Counted from the stretch's first letter, positions 35,446-44,781 are shown. The stretch: 64,000 nt of DNA from DATAES01 sp963721305 (GCA_963721305.1 CAVRIR010000005.1:124001-188000); one strand, 5' to 3'. Notes: generated from the sequence alone by a model not told the origin. Translations and numbers: made by a program.

Positions 35446-37578
35446 TCAGCCCTTCAGGAGGAACTCACGGTCCTCGTCGTCGAGGAACGCCTCCACCTCG
35501 GCGAGAAGCAGGGGATGGTCGGACAGACCTGGGTCGGCGTCGACGAGCTCGATCGCCACCTCGCGCGCTCGCGCCACCCACTCGCGATCGCGACGCAGTG
35601 ACGCCAGCTTGAGATCGTTGCGACCCTTCTGGCGCTCGCCCATGATCGTGCCCTCGCCGCGGATGTCGAGATCGACTTCGGCGAGCTCGAAGCCGTCCTG
35701 CGTGCGGACCATCGCTTGCAGCCGCTCCTCCCCCTCCGGTGTCGCGCCCGCGCCGACGAGGACGCACCACGATGCGAGCCCCGCTCCGCGACCGACACGC
35801 CCACGCAACTGATGCAACTGCGCCATGCCGAATCGATCGGCGTCGAGGACCACCATCACCGTCGCGTTCGGTACGTCGACGCCCACTTCGATGACAGTCG
35901 TCGACACGAGGACGTCGATGGCGCCCGACCGGAACAGCGCCATCGTCTTCTCCTTCTCACCTGATGTCATGCGTCCGTGCAGCAACGCCAGCCGCACTCC
36001 GGACAGCTCAGCGCGCGACAACTCGTCGTACGTCTCCTCCGCAGAGCGAACCTCGAGCTTCTCGGACTCCTCGATCAGGGGACACACGACGTACGCCTGC
36101 CGGCCGGCGGCAACTTCCTCGCGCACCTTCGCCCAGACCGTGAGCTCGCTCAGCAGGAGGTCGCCGGACTCGATCCTCTCCCAGCTCGTCTTGATGCTCT
36201 CGCGTCCCGGCGGAAGCTCGTCGAGTGTCGACACGTCGAGATCGCCGTACACCGTCATCGCAGCCGTGCGAGGGATCGGCGTCGCGGTCATCACCAACAC
36301 GTCGGGCACGACGTCGCCGGACCCCTTCTCGCGCAGCGCGGCGCGCTGCTCGACCCCGAAGCGGTGCTGCTCGTCGACGACCACGAGCCCGAGCGAGCGG
36401 AACGCGACCGACTCCTCGATGAGCGCATGCGTGCCGATCAGGATGTCGGTCTCGCCAGTTTCGAGGCGCGCCCGGATCCGCTTGCGCTCGGTCGGCGTCG
36501 TCCGGCCGATGAGCAGATCGACCTGGAGCGGTCGCTCGCCGAGCAGGTTGTCCGCCGGCATCGTGAAGCCCTCGAGGAGCGCTCGCACCCCCAGCGCGTG
36601 CTGCTCGGCCAGCACCTCGGTAGGAACCATGAGCGCGCCCTGGTGTCCGCCTTCGACCGCGACGAGCAGCGCGCTCACCGCGACGACCGTCTTGCCGCTG
36701 CCCACGTCTCCTTGCAGCAGCCGGTGCATCGGATGGCGGCGGGCGAGATCCGCTTCGATCTCTGCGATCACCCGCTGCTGTGCGCCGGTGAGCTCGTACG
36801 GCAATCGTTGGTGGAACCGCCGCACGAGCGCGCCGTCCACGTGGTGCTCGATGCCGGCGGATCGACGTTCGAGCGCGCGCTTGCGCAGCACGAGCGCGAG
36901 CTGCAACCGGAACAGCTCGTCGAACACGAGCCGGCGCCGGGCCGCTTCCTGCTCGTGCATGGAGTCGGGATGGTGGATGCCCTGGAACGCGGCAGTGCGA
37001 TCGACGAAGTCGTAGCGGTCGAGGACATCCGACGGCATCGGCTCGGCGAACTCACCGGCGCGCTCGAGCGCTTCGTCGAGCCAGCGCGCGATGTCCCAGG
37101 TGTAGATGCGCGCCTTGTCGGACTGCGGGTAGACCGGGATGATCTTGCCGGTGCGATCGCCGACCAGGTCGACGACAGGGTTCGTCATCTGCTTGCGGCC
37201 CTGGTACACGTCGAGCTTGCCGAACACCAGCGCTTGCATCCCCGGCCGCAACTGACGCTCGCGCCACGACTGGTTGAAGAACGTGAGTCGCATCCGCGCC
37301 GAACCGTCGCTGACGTCACAGGTGACCATCGCCTTGCCGCCACGCGTACGGCGTCCGGTCGTCGTCTTCACCTCGACGAGGACCGTCGCCTCCTCGCCCA
37401 CGTGCAGGTCGTCGATCTTCGCTTCACGCGTCCGGTCCAGATACCGGCGCGGGTAGTACGTCAGCAGATCCAGCACGTTGTCGACCTCGAGCGCGGCCAA
37501 CGCCTTCGCGCGCTCCGGTCCGACACCCTTCAGCGCGGTCACGGGCGTCTCGGCGAGCTTGCCGAGGGTCCTCGCCAT
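35446..37578 (-). CDS. recG: ATP-dependent DNA helicase RecG
   Basis: Remodels stalled forks and recombination intermediates. 710 residues: an N-terminal wedge/OB domain (near 50-180, DLHVGEEATVLVEVKTTTGR), helicase motif I LLQGDVGSGKTVVAVSALL, motif II VVDEQHRFGVEQR, motif III MTATPIPRT, and motif VI LRGRVGRGAG. The C-terminal wedge-contact region (KASLRRDREWVARAR-like) is present. ATG 37578 follows the DAK2-gene stop without a gap, as in other actinobacteria and Firmicutes. Confidence 0.96.
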   Translation of the reverse strand: MARTLGKLAETPVTALKGVGPERAKALAALEVDNVLDLLTYYPRRYLDRTREAKIDDLHVGEEATVLVEVKTTTGRRTRGGKAMVTCDVSDGSARMRLTFFNQSWRERQLRPGMQALVFGKLDVYQGRKQMTNPVVDLVGDRTGKIIPVYPQSDKARIYTWDIARWLDEALERAGEFAEPMPSDVLDRYDFVDRTAAFQGIHHPDSMHEQEAARRRLVFDELFRLQLALVLRKRALERRSAGIEHHVDGALVRRFHQRLPYELTGAQQRVIAEIEADLARRHPMHRLLQGDVGSGKTVVAVSALLVAVEGGHQGALMVPTEVLAEQHALGVRALLEGFTMPADNLLGERPLQVDLLIGRTTPTERKRIRARLETGETDILIGTHALIEESVAFRSLGLVVVDEQHRFGVEQRAALREKGSGDVVPDVLVMTATPIPRTAAMTVYGDLDVSTLDELPPGRESIKTSWERIESGDLLLSELTVWAKVREEVAAGRQAYVVCPLIEESEKLEVRSAEETYDELSRAELSGVRLALLHGRMTSGEKEKTMALFRSGAIDVLVSTTVIEVGVDVPNATVMVVLDADRFGMAQLHQLRGRVGRGAGLASWCVLVGAGATPEGEERLQAMVRTQDGFELAEVDLDIRGEGTIMGERQKGRNDLKLASLRRDREWVARAREVAIELVDADPGLSDHPLLLAEVEAFLDDEDREFLLKG

Positions 37579-39273
37579 CTACTCGATGCCGAACAGGTAC
37601 GGATACAGCGGCTGCCCTCCGTGCAGGACCTCGGCGCTCAAGTCGCCGTGAGCTTCTTCGAGCCACTGCGTGATGGCGCGCGTGCTCGCGGCGGTCACAC
37701 CTTCGCCTTCGATGATCGTCACGATCTCGTGGTCGTCGTTGATCAGCGCGTCGAGCAGCGCGTTCGCGGCACCGGCGAGCGTCGTGTCGATGGCGAGGAT
37801 GCCGTCGTTCGAGATGCCGAGGAAGTCCCCCTCCGCGATCGGCCCGAGCTCACACGCCGAGTCGCGCACCGCTCGCGTGACCTCACCCGCGGCGACGTTG
37901 CTCGCGGCGTCGAGCATCGACTCGAGGTTGTCGTCCGCCGACGCCTCCGGGTCGTACGCGACGAGCGCCGCGCAGCCTTCGGCGATGCCCCGAGTGGGGA
38001 CGACGCGCACGATCTTGGACGTGTGGCCGCCTACCTGCTCGGCCACCGGGATGATGTTCTTGTTGTTCGGCAGGATCACGACTTCGTCCGCCGGCGCGGA
38101 CTCGACCGCTTCGAGCAGCTGCGCGGTCGACGGGTTCATCGACTGCCCACCGGTCACGATGCGTTGCGCACCCAGGCTGTAGAAGATGCGGCGAATTCCG
38201 TCGCCCGTCGCGACGGCCACGACGGCGGTCGGCACCGGCTCGTTGACATGGGGCGGCTCCTCCACCCCGCCGCCGGCGGCGACGCCTTCGCGCACCCATC
38301 GCTCTTCTTCGACCTGATCGAGCAGATCGGTGATGCGGATGTTGCGCGGACGTCCGCAGTCGAGTGCCGCCTCGACCGCAGCGCCGATGTCGTCGGTGTG
38401 GATGTGGCAGTTCCAGATGCCGTCACCGCCGACGACGACGATCGAGTCACCGATGCCGGCCCACACGTCCTTGAACGCGGGGATGGTGTCGTCGTCGGCT
38501 TCGAGGAAGTACATGACCTCGTAGCGCAGTTCGCTCAGCTCGTCGTGGTCGTCGCCGTGCACAGCGTGCGCCCCGTTCGCCCCGTGCTTCACCGTGCCGA
38601 CGAGCGCGTCGACGCCGGCACCGCTCGCCACCGGCTCGGCGTCCGGGACCGGCCGGCCGTCGACCTCGTGCAGGACCGAGTCGAGCAGCAACAGGAACCC
38701 CGCGCCTCCGGCGTCGACCACGCCGGCCTGTGCGAGGACGGGCAACAGCTCGGGCGTGCGAGCGAGTGTGTCGGCTCCGTTGGTGCGGGCTGCTTCCGCC
38801 ACGGCCACGAGCGAGCCGCCGCCGTCCTTCGCCGCGGTCGATGCGGCCTCGGCTGCCTCGCGCACGACGGTCAGGATCGTCCCCTCGACGGGTCGCATCA
38901 CCGCTCCGTACGCGGCATCGGATGCAGCCGACAGCGCGGCGGCGAACACGGACCCGTCGATCACCTCGTGGTCACGTAGCACGTCCGACATCCCCCGAAG
39001 CACCTGCGACAGGATCACGCCGGAGTTGCCGCGGGCGCCCATCAACGACCCGTGCGAGATCGCCTTGCACGTCTGGGCCATCCCGCTGTCGGAGCCGTCG
39101 AGCTCCTGGCACACCGACTCGAGCGTCAGGGCCATGTTCGTACCCGTGTCGCCGTCGGGGACGGGGTACACGTTGAGCCGGTTGATCACCTGCTGGTGGG
39201 CTCGCAGGGCGTCTCGATAGGTGCGAACGACCGTGCGCAGCTGCTCCGGATCGAGCTTCTCCAGCGTGTGCAT
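37579..39273 (-). CDS. DAK2-domain fatty acid kinase-like protein (FakA/YloV)
   Basis: 564 residues. The N-terminal DAK2 domain carries the phosphate-binding Asp cluster (PVPDGDTGTNMALTL) and GARGNSGVILSQVLRGM. The C-terminal half has the DegV-associated FakA C-domain (LPNNKNIIPVAEQ, EGDFLGISND). In staphylococci FakA phosphorylates exogenous fatty acids with FakB; no FakB is in view. It is coupled to recG, the conserved order. The start faces rpmB across a 96-bp divergent promoter gap. Confidence 0.93.
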   Translation of the reverse strand: MHTLEKLDPEQLRTVVRTYRDALRAHQQVINRLNVYPVPDGDTGTNMALTLESVCQELDGSDSGMAQTCKAISHGSLMGARGNSGVILSQVLRGMSDVLRDHEVIDGSVFAAALSAASDAAYGAVMRPVEGTILTVVREAAEAASTAAKDGGGSLVAVAEAARTNGADTLARTPELLPVLAQAGVVDAGGAGFLLLLDSVLHEVDGRPVPDAEPVASGAGVDALVGTVKHGANGAHAVHGDDHDELSELRYEVMYFLEADDDTIPAFKDVWAGIGDSIVVVGGDGIWNCHIHTDDIGAAVEAALDCGRPRNIRITDLLDQVEEERWVREGVAAGGGVEEPPHVNEPVPTAVVAVATGDGIRRIFYSLGAQRIVTGGQSMNPSTAQLLEAVESAPADEVVILPNNKNIIPVAEQVGGHTSKIVRVVPTRGIAEGCAALVAYDPEASADDNLESMLDAASNVAAGEVTRAVRDSACELGPIAEGDFLGISNDGILAIDTTLAGAANALLDALINDDHEIVTIIEGEGVTAASTRAITQWLEEAHGDLSAEVLHGGQPLYPYLFGIE

Positions 39274-39300
39274 GACTCGCCCAGGCTAGTGGGGAGCTAC

Positions 39301-39330
39301 TTGGGCGCCCGGGAGCGGGTGCGGTACCGT
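39301..39330 (+). promoter_or_regulatory. Possible sigma-A-type promoter of rpmB
   Basis: TTGGGC (39301-39306) and TACCGT (39325-39330) are 18 bp apart and end 39 bp before the rpmB ATG. The match to the -35/-10 consensus is moderate. The gap is divergent, so a promoter must exist, but the exact boxes are a guess. Confidence 0.35.
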
Positions 39331-39369
39331 TGTCGGTCCCTCCCGACGATGACAGGTGGTCGAGCAGTC

Positions 39370-39564
39370 ATGGCTGCGGTATGTGAGGTTTGCGGGAAGA
39401 AGCCCTCGTTCGGCATGACGATCAGCCATTCCCATGTGCGGACGAAGCGGCGTTGGAACCCCAACATCCAGCGGGTCCGCGCCATCGTGAACGGCTCGCC
39501 CAAGCGGATTCACGTCTGCACCAGCTGCATCAAGGCCGGCAAGATCCAGAAGGCCGCTCACTAG
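39370..39564 (+). CDS. rpmB: 50S ribosomal protein L28 (zinc type)
   Basis: 64 residues from ATG 39370: MAAVCEVCGKKPSFGMTISH, then RTKRRWNPNIQRVR, and a C-terminal CTSCIKAGKI. The two Cys pairs mark the zinc-binding C+ form. It stands alone on the plus strand and is followed within 6 bp by a copy of the 52-bp hairpin. Confidence 0.96.
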   Translation: MAAVCEVCGKKPSFGMTISHSHVRTKRRWNPNIQRVRAIVNGSPKRIHVCTSCIKAGKIQKAAH

Positions 39565-39569
39565 CACTT

Positions 39570-39621
39570 CGAATGTTGGATGGAAACGGGCGCCATGGCG
39601 CCCGTTTCTCCCCGGAGTTCG
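39570..39621 (+). repeat. 52-bp hairpin element, copy 2
   Basis: CGAATGTTGGATGG, then the 24-nt palindrome AAACGGGCGCC-AT-GGCGCCCGTTT, then CTCCCCGGAGTTCG. Located 6 bp after the rpmB stop in the same orientation as the gene. The structure with trailing TTTCT could end transcription of rpmB. Confidence 0.92.
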
Positions 39622-39706
39622 CCGGTACGCGACACCCCGAAATGGCTCCGGTGGGTTACCCACGGGTACCGTTCAACTACTGCTTTTCTCGGCGAGGAGC
39701 CCATCG

Positions 39707-39964
39707 GTGCAAGGCGTGATCAAGTCCTACGACCCTGGTACGGGCGACGGCGTGATCCTCTGCGACACCGACCTCAACGAGTACGACCTCGACCAGCGGG
39801 CGCTCGAGGGGTCGGTGTTTCGCATGCTCCGGCAAGGCCAGCGCGTCATCTTCGACGTCGGTGACGACGGTCTGGCCACCCATCTACGCCTCGGATCCGA
39901 GGTCGACATGGGCACTCCGGGCTTCCCGCAACGCACCACTGAACCAGCCCAAGAGCCCGCCTGA
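39707..39964 (+). CDS. Cold-shock-like OB-fold protein
   Basis: 85 residues from GTG 39707. GVIKSYDPGTGDGVILCD corresponds to the first strands of CspA, and GSVFRMLRQGQRVIFDV to the later strands, but the RNP1 and RNP2 aromatic residues are mostly missing (no KGFGFI), so RNA binding may be weak. The C-terminal 15 residues are Pro/Glu-rich. It precedes pckA by 18 bp on the same strand. Confidence 0.8.
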   Translation: MQGVIKSYDPGTGDGVILCDTDLNEYDLDQRALEGSVFRMLRQGQRVIFDVGDDGLATHLRLGSEVDMGTPGFPQRTTEPAQEPA

Positions 39965-39982
39965 GCACCCGACGGAGGTCCC

Positions 39983-41800
39983 GTGTCGTCCACCTCGAAC
40001 CTGCCAACCTCGAACTCCCGACTGATCGAGTTCGTCGAGCAAGCGGCTGCCATGTGCCAGCCCGATCGGGTCGAGTGGTGTGACGGCTCGGCCGAGGAGT
40101 ACGACCGATTGTGCGCGCTGCTCGTGTCGAGCGGAACGTTCGAGCGGCTCGACGAGGCCAAGCGGCCGAACAGCTACCTCGCGGAGTCCGATCCTGGTGA
40201 CGTCGCTCGGGTCGAGGATCGCACGTTCATCTGCTCCGAGCGCGAGATCGACGCCGGCCCCACCAACAACTGGCGCGACCCGGCGGAGATGAAGGACGTC
40301 CTGCGCGGTCTGTTCGCCGGCTCGATGCGGGGGCGGACGATGTACGTCGTTCCGTTCTCGATGGGCCCGCTCGGATCGCCGATCGCACATGTGGGCGTGC
40401 AACTGACCGACTCGCCATACGTGGCGGTGTCGATGCGGATCATGACGCGCATGGGCCAGAAGGTGCTCGATGTGCTCGGCGACGACGAGTTCGTCCCGTG
40501 CCTGCACTCGGTCGGCTACCCGCTCGCCGACGACGACGGAACTCGTCGCGAGGACGTGGCGTGGCCATGCGACGCCGAGAACAAGTACATCGTCCACTTC
40601 CCTGAGACCCGCGAGATCTGGAGCTACGGGTCGGGCTACGGCGGCAATGCTCTCCTGGGCAAGAAGTGCTTCGCGCTGCGCATCGCGTCGACGATGGCGC
40701 GCGACGACGGCTGGATGGCCGAGCACATGCTCGTCCTCGGCGTCACGCCGCCGAACGGTGAGAAGAAGTACGTCGCCGCCGCGTTCCCGTCCGCATGTGG
40801 CAAGACGAACATGGCGATGATGATCCCGACGTTGCCGGGATGGAAGATCGAGACCGTAGGCGACGACATCGCGTGGATGAAGTTCGGTGACGACGGCCGG
40901 CTGTACGCCATCAATCCCGAAGCAGGGTTCTTCGGGGTCGCGCCGGGCACCGGCGAAGAGACCAATCCGAACGCGCTGCGCACGTTGTGGGGCAACTGCA
41001 TCTTCACCAACGTCGCCCGCACAGACGACCGCGATGTCTGGTGGGAGGGCCTCACGCCGGAACCGCCGGCTCATCTCCGCGACTGGAAGGGCCACGACTG
41101 GACGCCGGCGAGCGAAACGCCTGCCGCGCATCCGAACGCCCGCTTCACCGCGCCGGCGTCGCAATGCCCGGCGATCGCACCCGAGTGGGAGGACCCGAAG
41201 GGTGTGCCGATCTCGGCGATCCTCTTCGGCGGCCGGCGCGCCACCAACGTGCCGCTGGTGACCGAGGCGCGGTCATGGCAGCACGGCGTGTTCCTCGGTT
41301 CGATCATGTCGTCCGAGAAGACGGCGGCCGCGGCCGGCAACATCGGCGAGCTGCGGTTCGACCCGTTCGCGATGCTGCCGTTCTGCGGTTACAACATGGG
41401 CGACTACTTCGGCCACTGGCTCGAGATCGGTGAGCACGCCGACGCCGACAAGCTTCCGAGGCTGTTCTGGGTCAACTGGTTCCGCAAGGGCGCCGACGGT
41501 TCGTTCCTGTGGCCCGGGTTCGGCGACAACAGTCGGGTCCTCAAGTGGGTCCTCGAGCGGGTGAACGACGAGGGTGAAGCGGTGGACACGCCGATCGGGC
41601 GGGTGCCGACGGCCGACGCCATCGATCTGAGCGGGCTGTCACTGGACGACGGCACGATGGAGCAGCTCGTCTCCGTCGACGCCGAGAGCTGGCGTCAAGA
41701 AGTACCGCAGATCGAACACCACTACGCGCACATCGGTGAGCGTCTGCCGGACGAGCTGCGCGACGAGCTCCGCGAGCTCGAGAAGCGTCTCGCCGGCTGA
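39983..41800 (+). CDS. pckA: Phosphoenolpyruvate carboxykinase (GTP)
   Basis: Converts oxaloacetate and GTP to PEP and CO2 in gluconeogenesis. 605 residues from a GTG with GGAGG upstream. The GTP-type kinase P-loop FPSACGKTNMAMM with reactive Cys is present, as are RTMYVVPFSMGPLGSP, NWFRKGADGSFLWPGFGDN and the metal-binding region DDIAWMKFGDDG. Length and order fit the actinobacterial enzyme. A reversed copy of the 52-bp hairpin follows the stop. Confidence 0.97.
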   Translation: MSSTSNLPTSNSRLIEFVEQAAAMCQPDRVEWCDGSAEEYDRLCALLVSSGTFERLDEAKRPNSYLAESDPGDVARVEDRTFICSEREIDAGPTNNWRDPAEMKDVLRGLFAGSMRGRTMYVVPFSMGPLGSPIAHVGVQLTDSPYVAVSMRIMTRMGQKVLDVLGDDEFVPCLHSVGYPLADDDGTRREDVAWPCDAENKYIVHFPETREIWSYGSGYGGNALLGKKCFALRIASTMARDDGWMAEHMLVLGVTPPNGEKKYVAAAFPSACGKTNMAMMIPTLPGWKIETVGDDIAWMKFGDDGRLYAINPEAGFFGVAPGTGEETNPNALRTLWGNCIFTNVARTDDRDVWWEGLTPEPPAHLRDWKGHDWTPASETPAAHPNARFTAPASQCPAIAPEWEDPKGVPISAILFGGRRATNVPLVTEARSWQHGVFLGSIMSSEKTAAAAGNIGELRFDPFAMLPFCGYNMGDYFGHWLEIGEHADADKLPRLFWVNWFRKGADGSFLWPGFGDNSRVLKWVLERVNDEGEAVDTPIGRVPTADAIDLSGLSLDDGTMEQLVSVDAESWRQEVPQIEHHYAHIGERLPDELRDELRELEKRLAG

Positions 41801-41818
41801 CGGCGTCGCCGTCCATCG

Positions 41819-41870
41819 CGAACTCCGGGGAGAAACGGGCGCCATGGCGCCCGTTTCCATCCAACATTCG
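41819..41870 (-). repeat. 52-bp hairpin element, copy 3
   Basis: Identical to copy 2 over all 52 bp in the opposite orientation. It starts 18 bp after the pckA stop. The 3-prime context for the plus-strand transcript is GTTTCCATCC, so the stem-loop could still act as a terminator in either direction. Confidence 0.92.
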
Positions 41871-41937
41871 TGCCGTTGTGCCGTCGTGACGTCATGTACC
41901 CGGGCACCGTCACCGCGGCAGTTGTAGGGTCCGCGCG

Positions 41938-42174
41938 GTGGCAGTGAGCGCGTACATCCTCATCCAGACCGAGGTGGGCAAGGCTGCACAGGTCGCCGAC
42001 GAGGTCGGTTCGATCGACGGCGTCGTCTCGGCCGAAGACGTGACCGGGCCCTACGACGTCATCGCCAGGGCAGAAGCGACCTCGGTCGACGAGCTCGGCA
42101 AGATGGTCGTCAGCCGCGTGCAGATGATCGACGGCATCACCCGGACACTGACGTGTCCGGTCGTGCACCTGTAG
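41938..42174 (+). CDS. Stand-alone Lrp/AsnC ligand-binding (RAM) domain protein
   Basis: 78 residues from GTG 41938. It consists only of the Lrp/AsnC effector domain (AYILIQTEVGKAAQVADE, GPYDVIARAEATSVDELG), with no helix-turn-helix. Such single-domain proteins form decamer rings and may bind amino acids. It lies after pckA and converges with a membrane-protein gene. Confidence 0.9.
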   Translation: MAVSAYILIQTEVGKAAQVADEVGSIDGVVSAEDVTGPYDVIARAEATSVDELGKMVVSRVQMIDGITRTLTCPVVHL

Positions 42175-42193
42175 CTGTCAGCTCGACGCTCGA

Positions 42194-42502
42194 TCAGCGG
42201 GCGCCGACCAGCAGCGCGCGGATGCCGAGCCCCATGAGGAACAGGCCGCCACCGCCGTAGATGAGATAGATCCGCTCGCGCACCCACGGCGACGTCGTCT
42301 TGTACGAGTACAGGATCCCGACGGCGATGATCGCGACGAAGCCGTAGAAGAGGTGGAACTGCGGCGGGTCGATCTTCTCGACGTTGACGAGCGCGACACC
42401 GAGCCCGGCTTGCACGAAGATCGCGACCTCGACGAAAACCGTGAACCACCACAGCGCTCGTGTTCGCAGGCTCGGTAGCCAGTGCGCGCCGAGCGCCCAC
42501 AC
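42194..42502 (-). CDS. Multi-span membrane protein, start uncertain
   Basis: 102 residues from GTG 42502 with three hydrophobic segments (WWFTVFVEVAIFVQAGLGVAL, FHLFYGFVAIIAVGILYSY, IYLIYGGGGLFLMGLGIRALL). The frame stays open upstream to a TAG at about 42603 and encodes another hydrophobic helix (LTPTLFAALVLLQIH...AWVVIIGNGLAGV), but has no ATG, GTG or TTG there. Either the first helix is not translated or a base is wrong. Family unknown. Confidence 0.6.
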   Translation of the reverse strand: MWALGAHWLPSLRTRALWWFTVFVEVAIFVQAGLGVALVNVEKIDPPQFHLFYGFVAIIAVGILYSYKTTSPWVRERIYLIYGGGGLFLMGLGIRALLVGAR

Positions 42503-42624
42503 CCCCGCGAGCCCGTTGCCGATGATGACGACCCAGGCCCACGCACGGTGGATCTGAAGCAGGACGAGCGCGGCGAAGAGCGTCGGTGTGAGGATCGCTC
42601 GAACCTAGTAGCGCGCTGGTTGCG

Positions 42625-43464
42625 CTACGCGCCAGCTGCGGCCTGCATGGCTTGCGCCTCGGCGTACGCCTCAGCCGCGGTGTCGACCAGTTCGGTGATC
42701 TCGTTCTCGGAGAATCCCGCGAGCGAGCGGAACTTGCGCGCGAGGTGGATCGGGTTCTCCTCTTCCTCGCCGCGGAAGCCCCCGAAGCTGAACAGCTTGT
42801 CGACGGTGCGCTGGAAGTCGAGCGCCTGCTGACGACGTTCGGGATCGTTGTCGGTGAGACGGCGCAACCAGTCCGACCCCATCTTCACGTGGGTGACTTC
42901 GTCGGCCAGCATCCAGTCCTCGCAGAACTCGAGCACGGGATCGGTGCTCGCCGCGCCGAACTCCTTCATCGTGTTGAACACGTCGATGGCGAGACCTTCG
43001 AGCGCGCGGTTCACGCCGGTCAGCCGCAGCACGGGATCGGGACTGCACGCCGCTTCGTACAGCAACACCTGCTCGCCGAACTCGCCGATCTCCGAGCCCA
43101 TGTGGTCCGACAGCTTGCAGGAGATCTCGACGTGGCGAGCTTCGTCCCAGCACTGGCGGGCCATGTCGAGCTTCAGCGCGAACGGCGCGTCTTCACGGCC
43201 GTCACCGGTTTCGAAGTCGAAGCACGTGCGACCCGCACCTTCGAGCGCCTGGATCTCGCCGACGAAGATGCCGTGCATCAGGCTGCGCGCAGAGTCGGGC
43301 GCTTCGGGGTTCTCGATGCGGAACCCCTGCCGGTTGTCCTTGGCGGACTGCCGGAACGTCGCATTGCGCGGGTCGAAGACGACGTCTTCGATCTGGATGC
43401 GGGCGAACCGCTCGTCACGGGCCAGTTCGTCAACCGGCAGCATCCGCTTCATTTCAACCCCCAT
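42625..43464 (-). CDS. Ferritin-like di-iron protein (DUF455 type)
   Basis: 279 residues; ATG at 43464 or the fifth codon (MKRMLPVDEL). Two helical pairs carry di-iron-type ligands: EIQALEGAGRTCFDF, then WDEARHVEISCKL, then the second pair EGLAIDVFNTMKEF and DEVTHVKMGSDWLRRL. This is the DUF455 subfamily of ferritin-like proteins; related members act in hydroxylation or as helper proteins. No substrate is evident from neighbours. Confidence 0.85.
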   Translation of the reverse strand: MGVEMKRMLPVDELARDERFARIQIEDVVFDPRNATFRQSAKDNRQGFRIENPEAPDSARSLMHGIFVGEIQALEGAGRTCFDFETGDGREDAPFALKLDMARQCWDEARHVEISCKLSDHMGSEIGEFGEQVLLYEAACSPDPVLRLTGVNRALEGLAIDVFNTMKEFGAASTDPVLEFCEDWMLADEVTHVKMGSDWLRRLTDNDPERRQQALDFQRTVDKLFSFGGFRGEEEENPIHLARKFRSLAGFSENEITELVDTAAEAYAEAQAMQAAAGA

Positions 43465-43488
43465 GGGTCGCCGACGTGTGCCAACAGG

Positions 43489-44436
43489 CTACCGGAGCAC
43501 CTCGAGGCCGCACGAGCCAACCAGTCCGAGTCCTTCGTCGAGGCGCTCGAGGGGTAGCCACAAATGGTTCCAACCGTCCGGATCGAACGCGAGTGGGCCA
43601 CCTGCCACTGCTTCCTCGGCTCGCAGGCACACGTCGACGTAGCCGTGCTCGGCCCGGATGGTCTCGAGTGCACCGATGTCGCTCGTCGGCAGAACCTCGA
43701 GCACCACGTACGGGCGCTCTCGGTCCAACAGCGACGAGGCCCCGGTCAGGACCTCGTGCTCGAGGCTCTCGACGTCGATCTTGATCACGCCGATGCCGGT
43801 TCGGCCGTCATCGCCGACGCGGTGTGGGTACCGGTCGTCGAGTGAAGTCACCGCGACGGAGACCTCTGTCCGATGAGGCTCGACCCGGAACGACGGGTTG
43901 AGCGACGCGCTCGTCTCGACGAGACCGTGAGACGGATCCGGGATGTGCAACACCGAGGTCCCCGATGTCCGGCCGACCGCCTCGTCGTACACCCGCACGC
44001 GCGGACCGACGCCGTTGATGGCGAGGTTGGTGTGCAGCACGTCGAGCACCGGCGGGTACGGCTCGAACGCGTGGACCCGTACCGACGAGTCGACGGATGT
44101 CGCGGCCAAGGCGTAGAAGCCCGTGTTCGCGCCCACGTCGAGAACGAGCCCGCCCTTCGCTCGCACGAGCGTGGTGAACACGTCGGGCAACGGACGTTCG
44201 AAGCCGAGCCATCCGTCCGCAGCCATCGCGGCCGCGATCTGATCGGAGCCGTCGACTCGGACCATCGAGAACGGGCGTGCCTCTGCCAATGGCGGCGTGA
44301 TCGTGACGATGTCCGCCGCGGCGATCAGGCGGCGCGCCGTCGTCGATGCGCCGGTTCGATCGACGATGTCTGCGAGCCGGGTGCTGACGACGGGATGGTG
44401 TCGCAGTTGGTTCCTGACCCGCGATCGCAGGCTCAT
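43489..44436 (-). CDS. FkbM family methyltransferase
   Basis: 315 residues from ATG 44436 (MSLRSRVRNQLRHHP). SAM-binding motif LVLDVGANTGFYALAA, then HAFEPYPPVLDVLHTNLAING and GVIKIDVESLEHEVLTGAS, the FkbM pattern, which O-methylates sugars or polyketide hydroxyls. The N-terminal 80 residues are specific to this protein. It lies 25 bp after the DUF455 gene start and 17 bp before the ABM gene stop; no other glycan genes are nearby, so the acceptor is unknown. Confidence 0.88.
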   Translation of the reverse strand: MSLRSRVRNQLRHHPVVSTRLADIVDRTGASTTARRLIAAADIVTITPPLAEARPFSMVRVDGSDQIAAAMAADGWLGFERPLPDVFTTLVRAKGGLVLDVGANTGFYALAATSVDSSVRVHAFEPYPPVLDVLHTNLAINGVGPRVRVYDEAVGRTSGTSVLHIPDPSHGLVETSASLNPSFRVEPHRTEVSVAVTSLDDRYPHRVGDDGRTGIGVIKIDVESLEHEVLTGASSLLDRERPYVVLEVLPTSDIGALETIRAEHGYVDVCLRAEEAVAGGPLAFDPDGWNHLWLPLERLDEGLGLVGSCGLEVLR

Positions 44437-44452
44437 GACCGACGGGGGTTGT

Positions 44453-44776
44453 TCAGGCCTTGGAGCCACCCGCCACGATGTACGACCACAGCTCGCTGCC
44501 GATCGAGACCGGACCGCCATGCGGCGCAGGGCGATCGGTGCCCTGGTGGCCGTGCCCGAACGCGGGGCTGTTGACCCACGCCTGGAAGGACTCCTCGTCG
44601 CGCCAGCGGGTCACGACGAGCCAGACGTCGCGATCGTCCGTCGGCTGCAACAGCTCGAAGCCCTCGAAGCCGTCCTGGTTGTCCACCGCGCCGGCGCGCG
44701 CTGCGAACCGCTTCGCGAGCTCGTCGCCGCTGTCCTTCGGGACCGTGATCGCGTTGATCTTGATGACTTGAGCCAT
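44453..44776 (-). CDS. ABM-domain monooxygenase (heme-degrading MhuD-like)
   Basis: 107 residues. It begins MAQVIKINAITVPKDSGDEL with Asn8 in the position of the catalytic Asn of MhuD/IsdG-type enzymes, followed by WLVVTRWRDEESFQAWV and HGHQGTDRP, where His residues could ligate heme. The fold is dimeric alpha+beta. I favour the heme-degrading group over other ABM enzymes because of the Asn/Trp/His set, but this is not certain. It follows a VOC gene by 5 bp. Confidence 0.82.
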   Translation of the reverse strand: MAQVIKINAITVPKDSGDELAKRFAARAGAVDNQDGFEGFELLQPTDDRDVWLVVTRWRDEESFQAWVNSPAFGHGHQGTDRPAPHGGPVSIGSELWSYIVAGGSKA

Positions 44777-44781
44777 GCCCG

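Noticed and set aside
35977..38979. 1000-codon open frame on the plus strand
   Set aside because: It is antisense to recG and the DAK2-domain gene, has no domain-like sequence, and is explained by high GC content and codon bias in the opposite strand.
39660..39700. Short palindromes GGGTTACCC and GGTACC upstream of the cold-shock-like gene
   Set aside because: They are short and no similar pair was found elsewhere in the window, so calling an operator is not supported.
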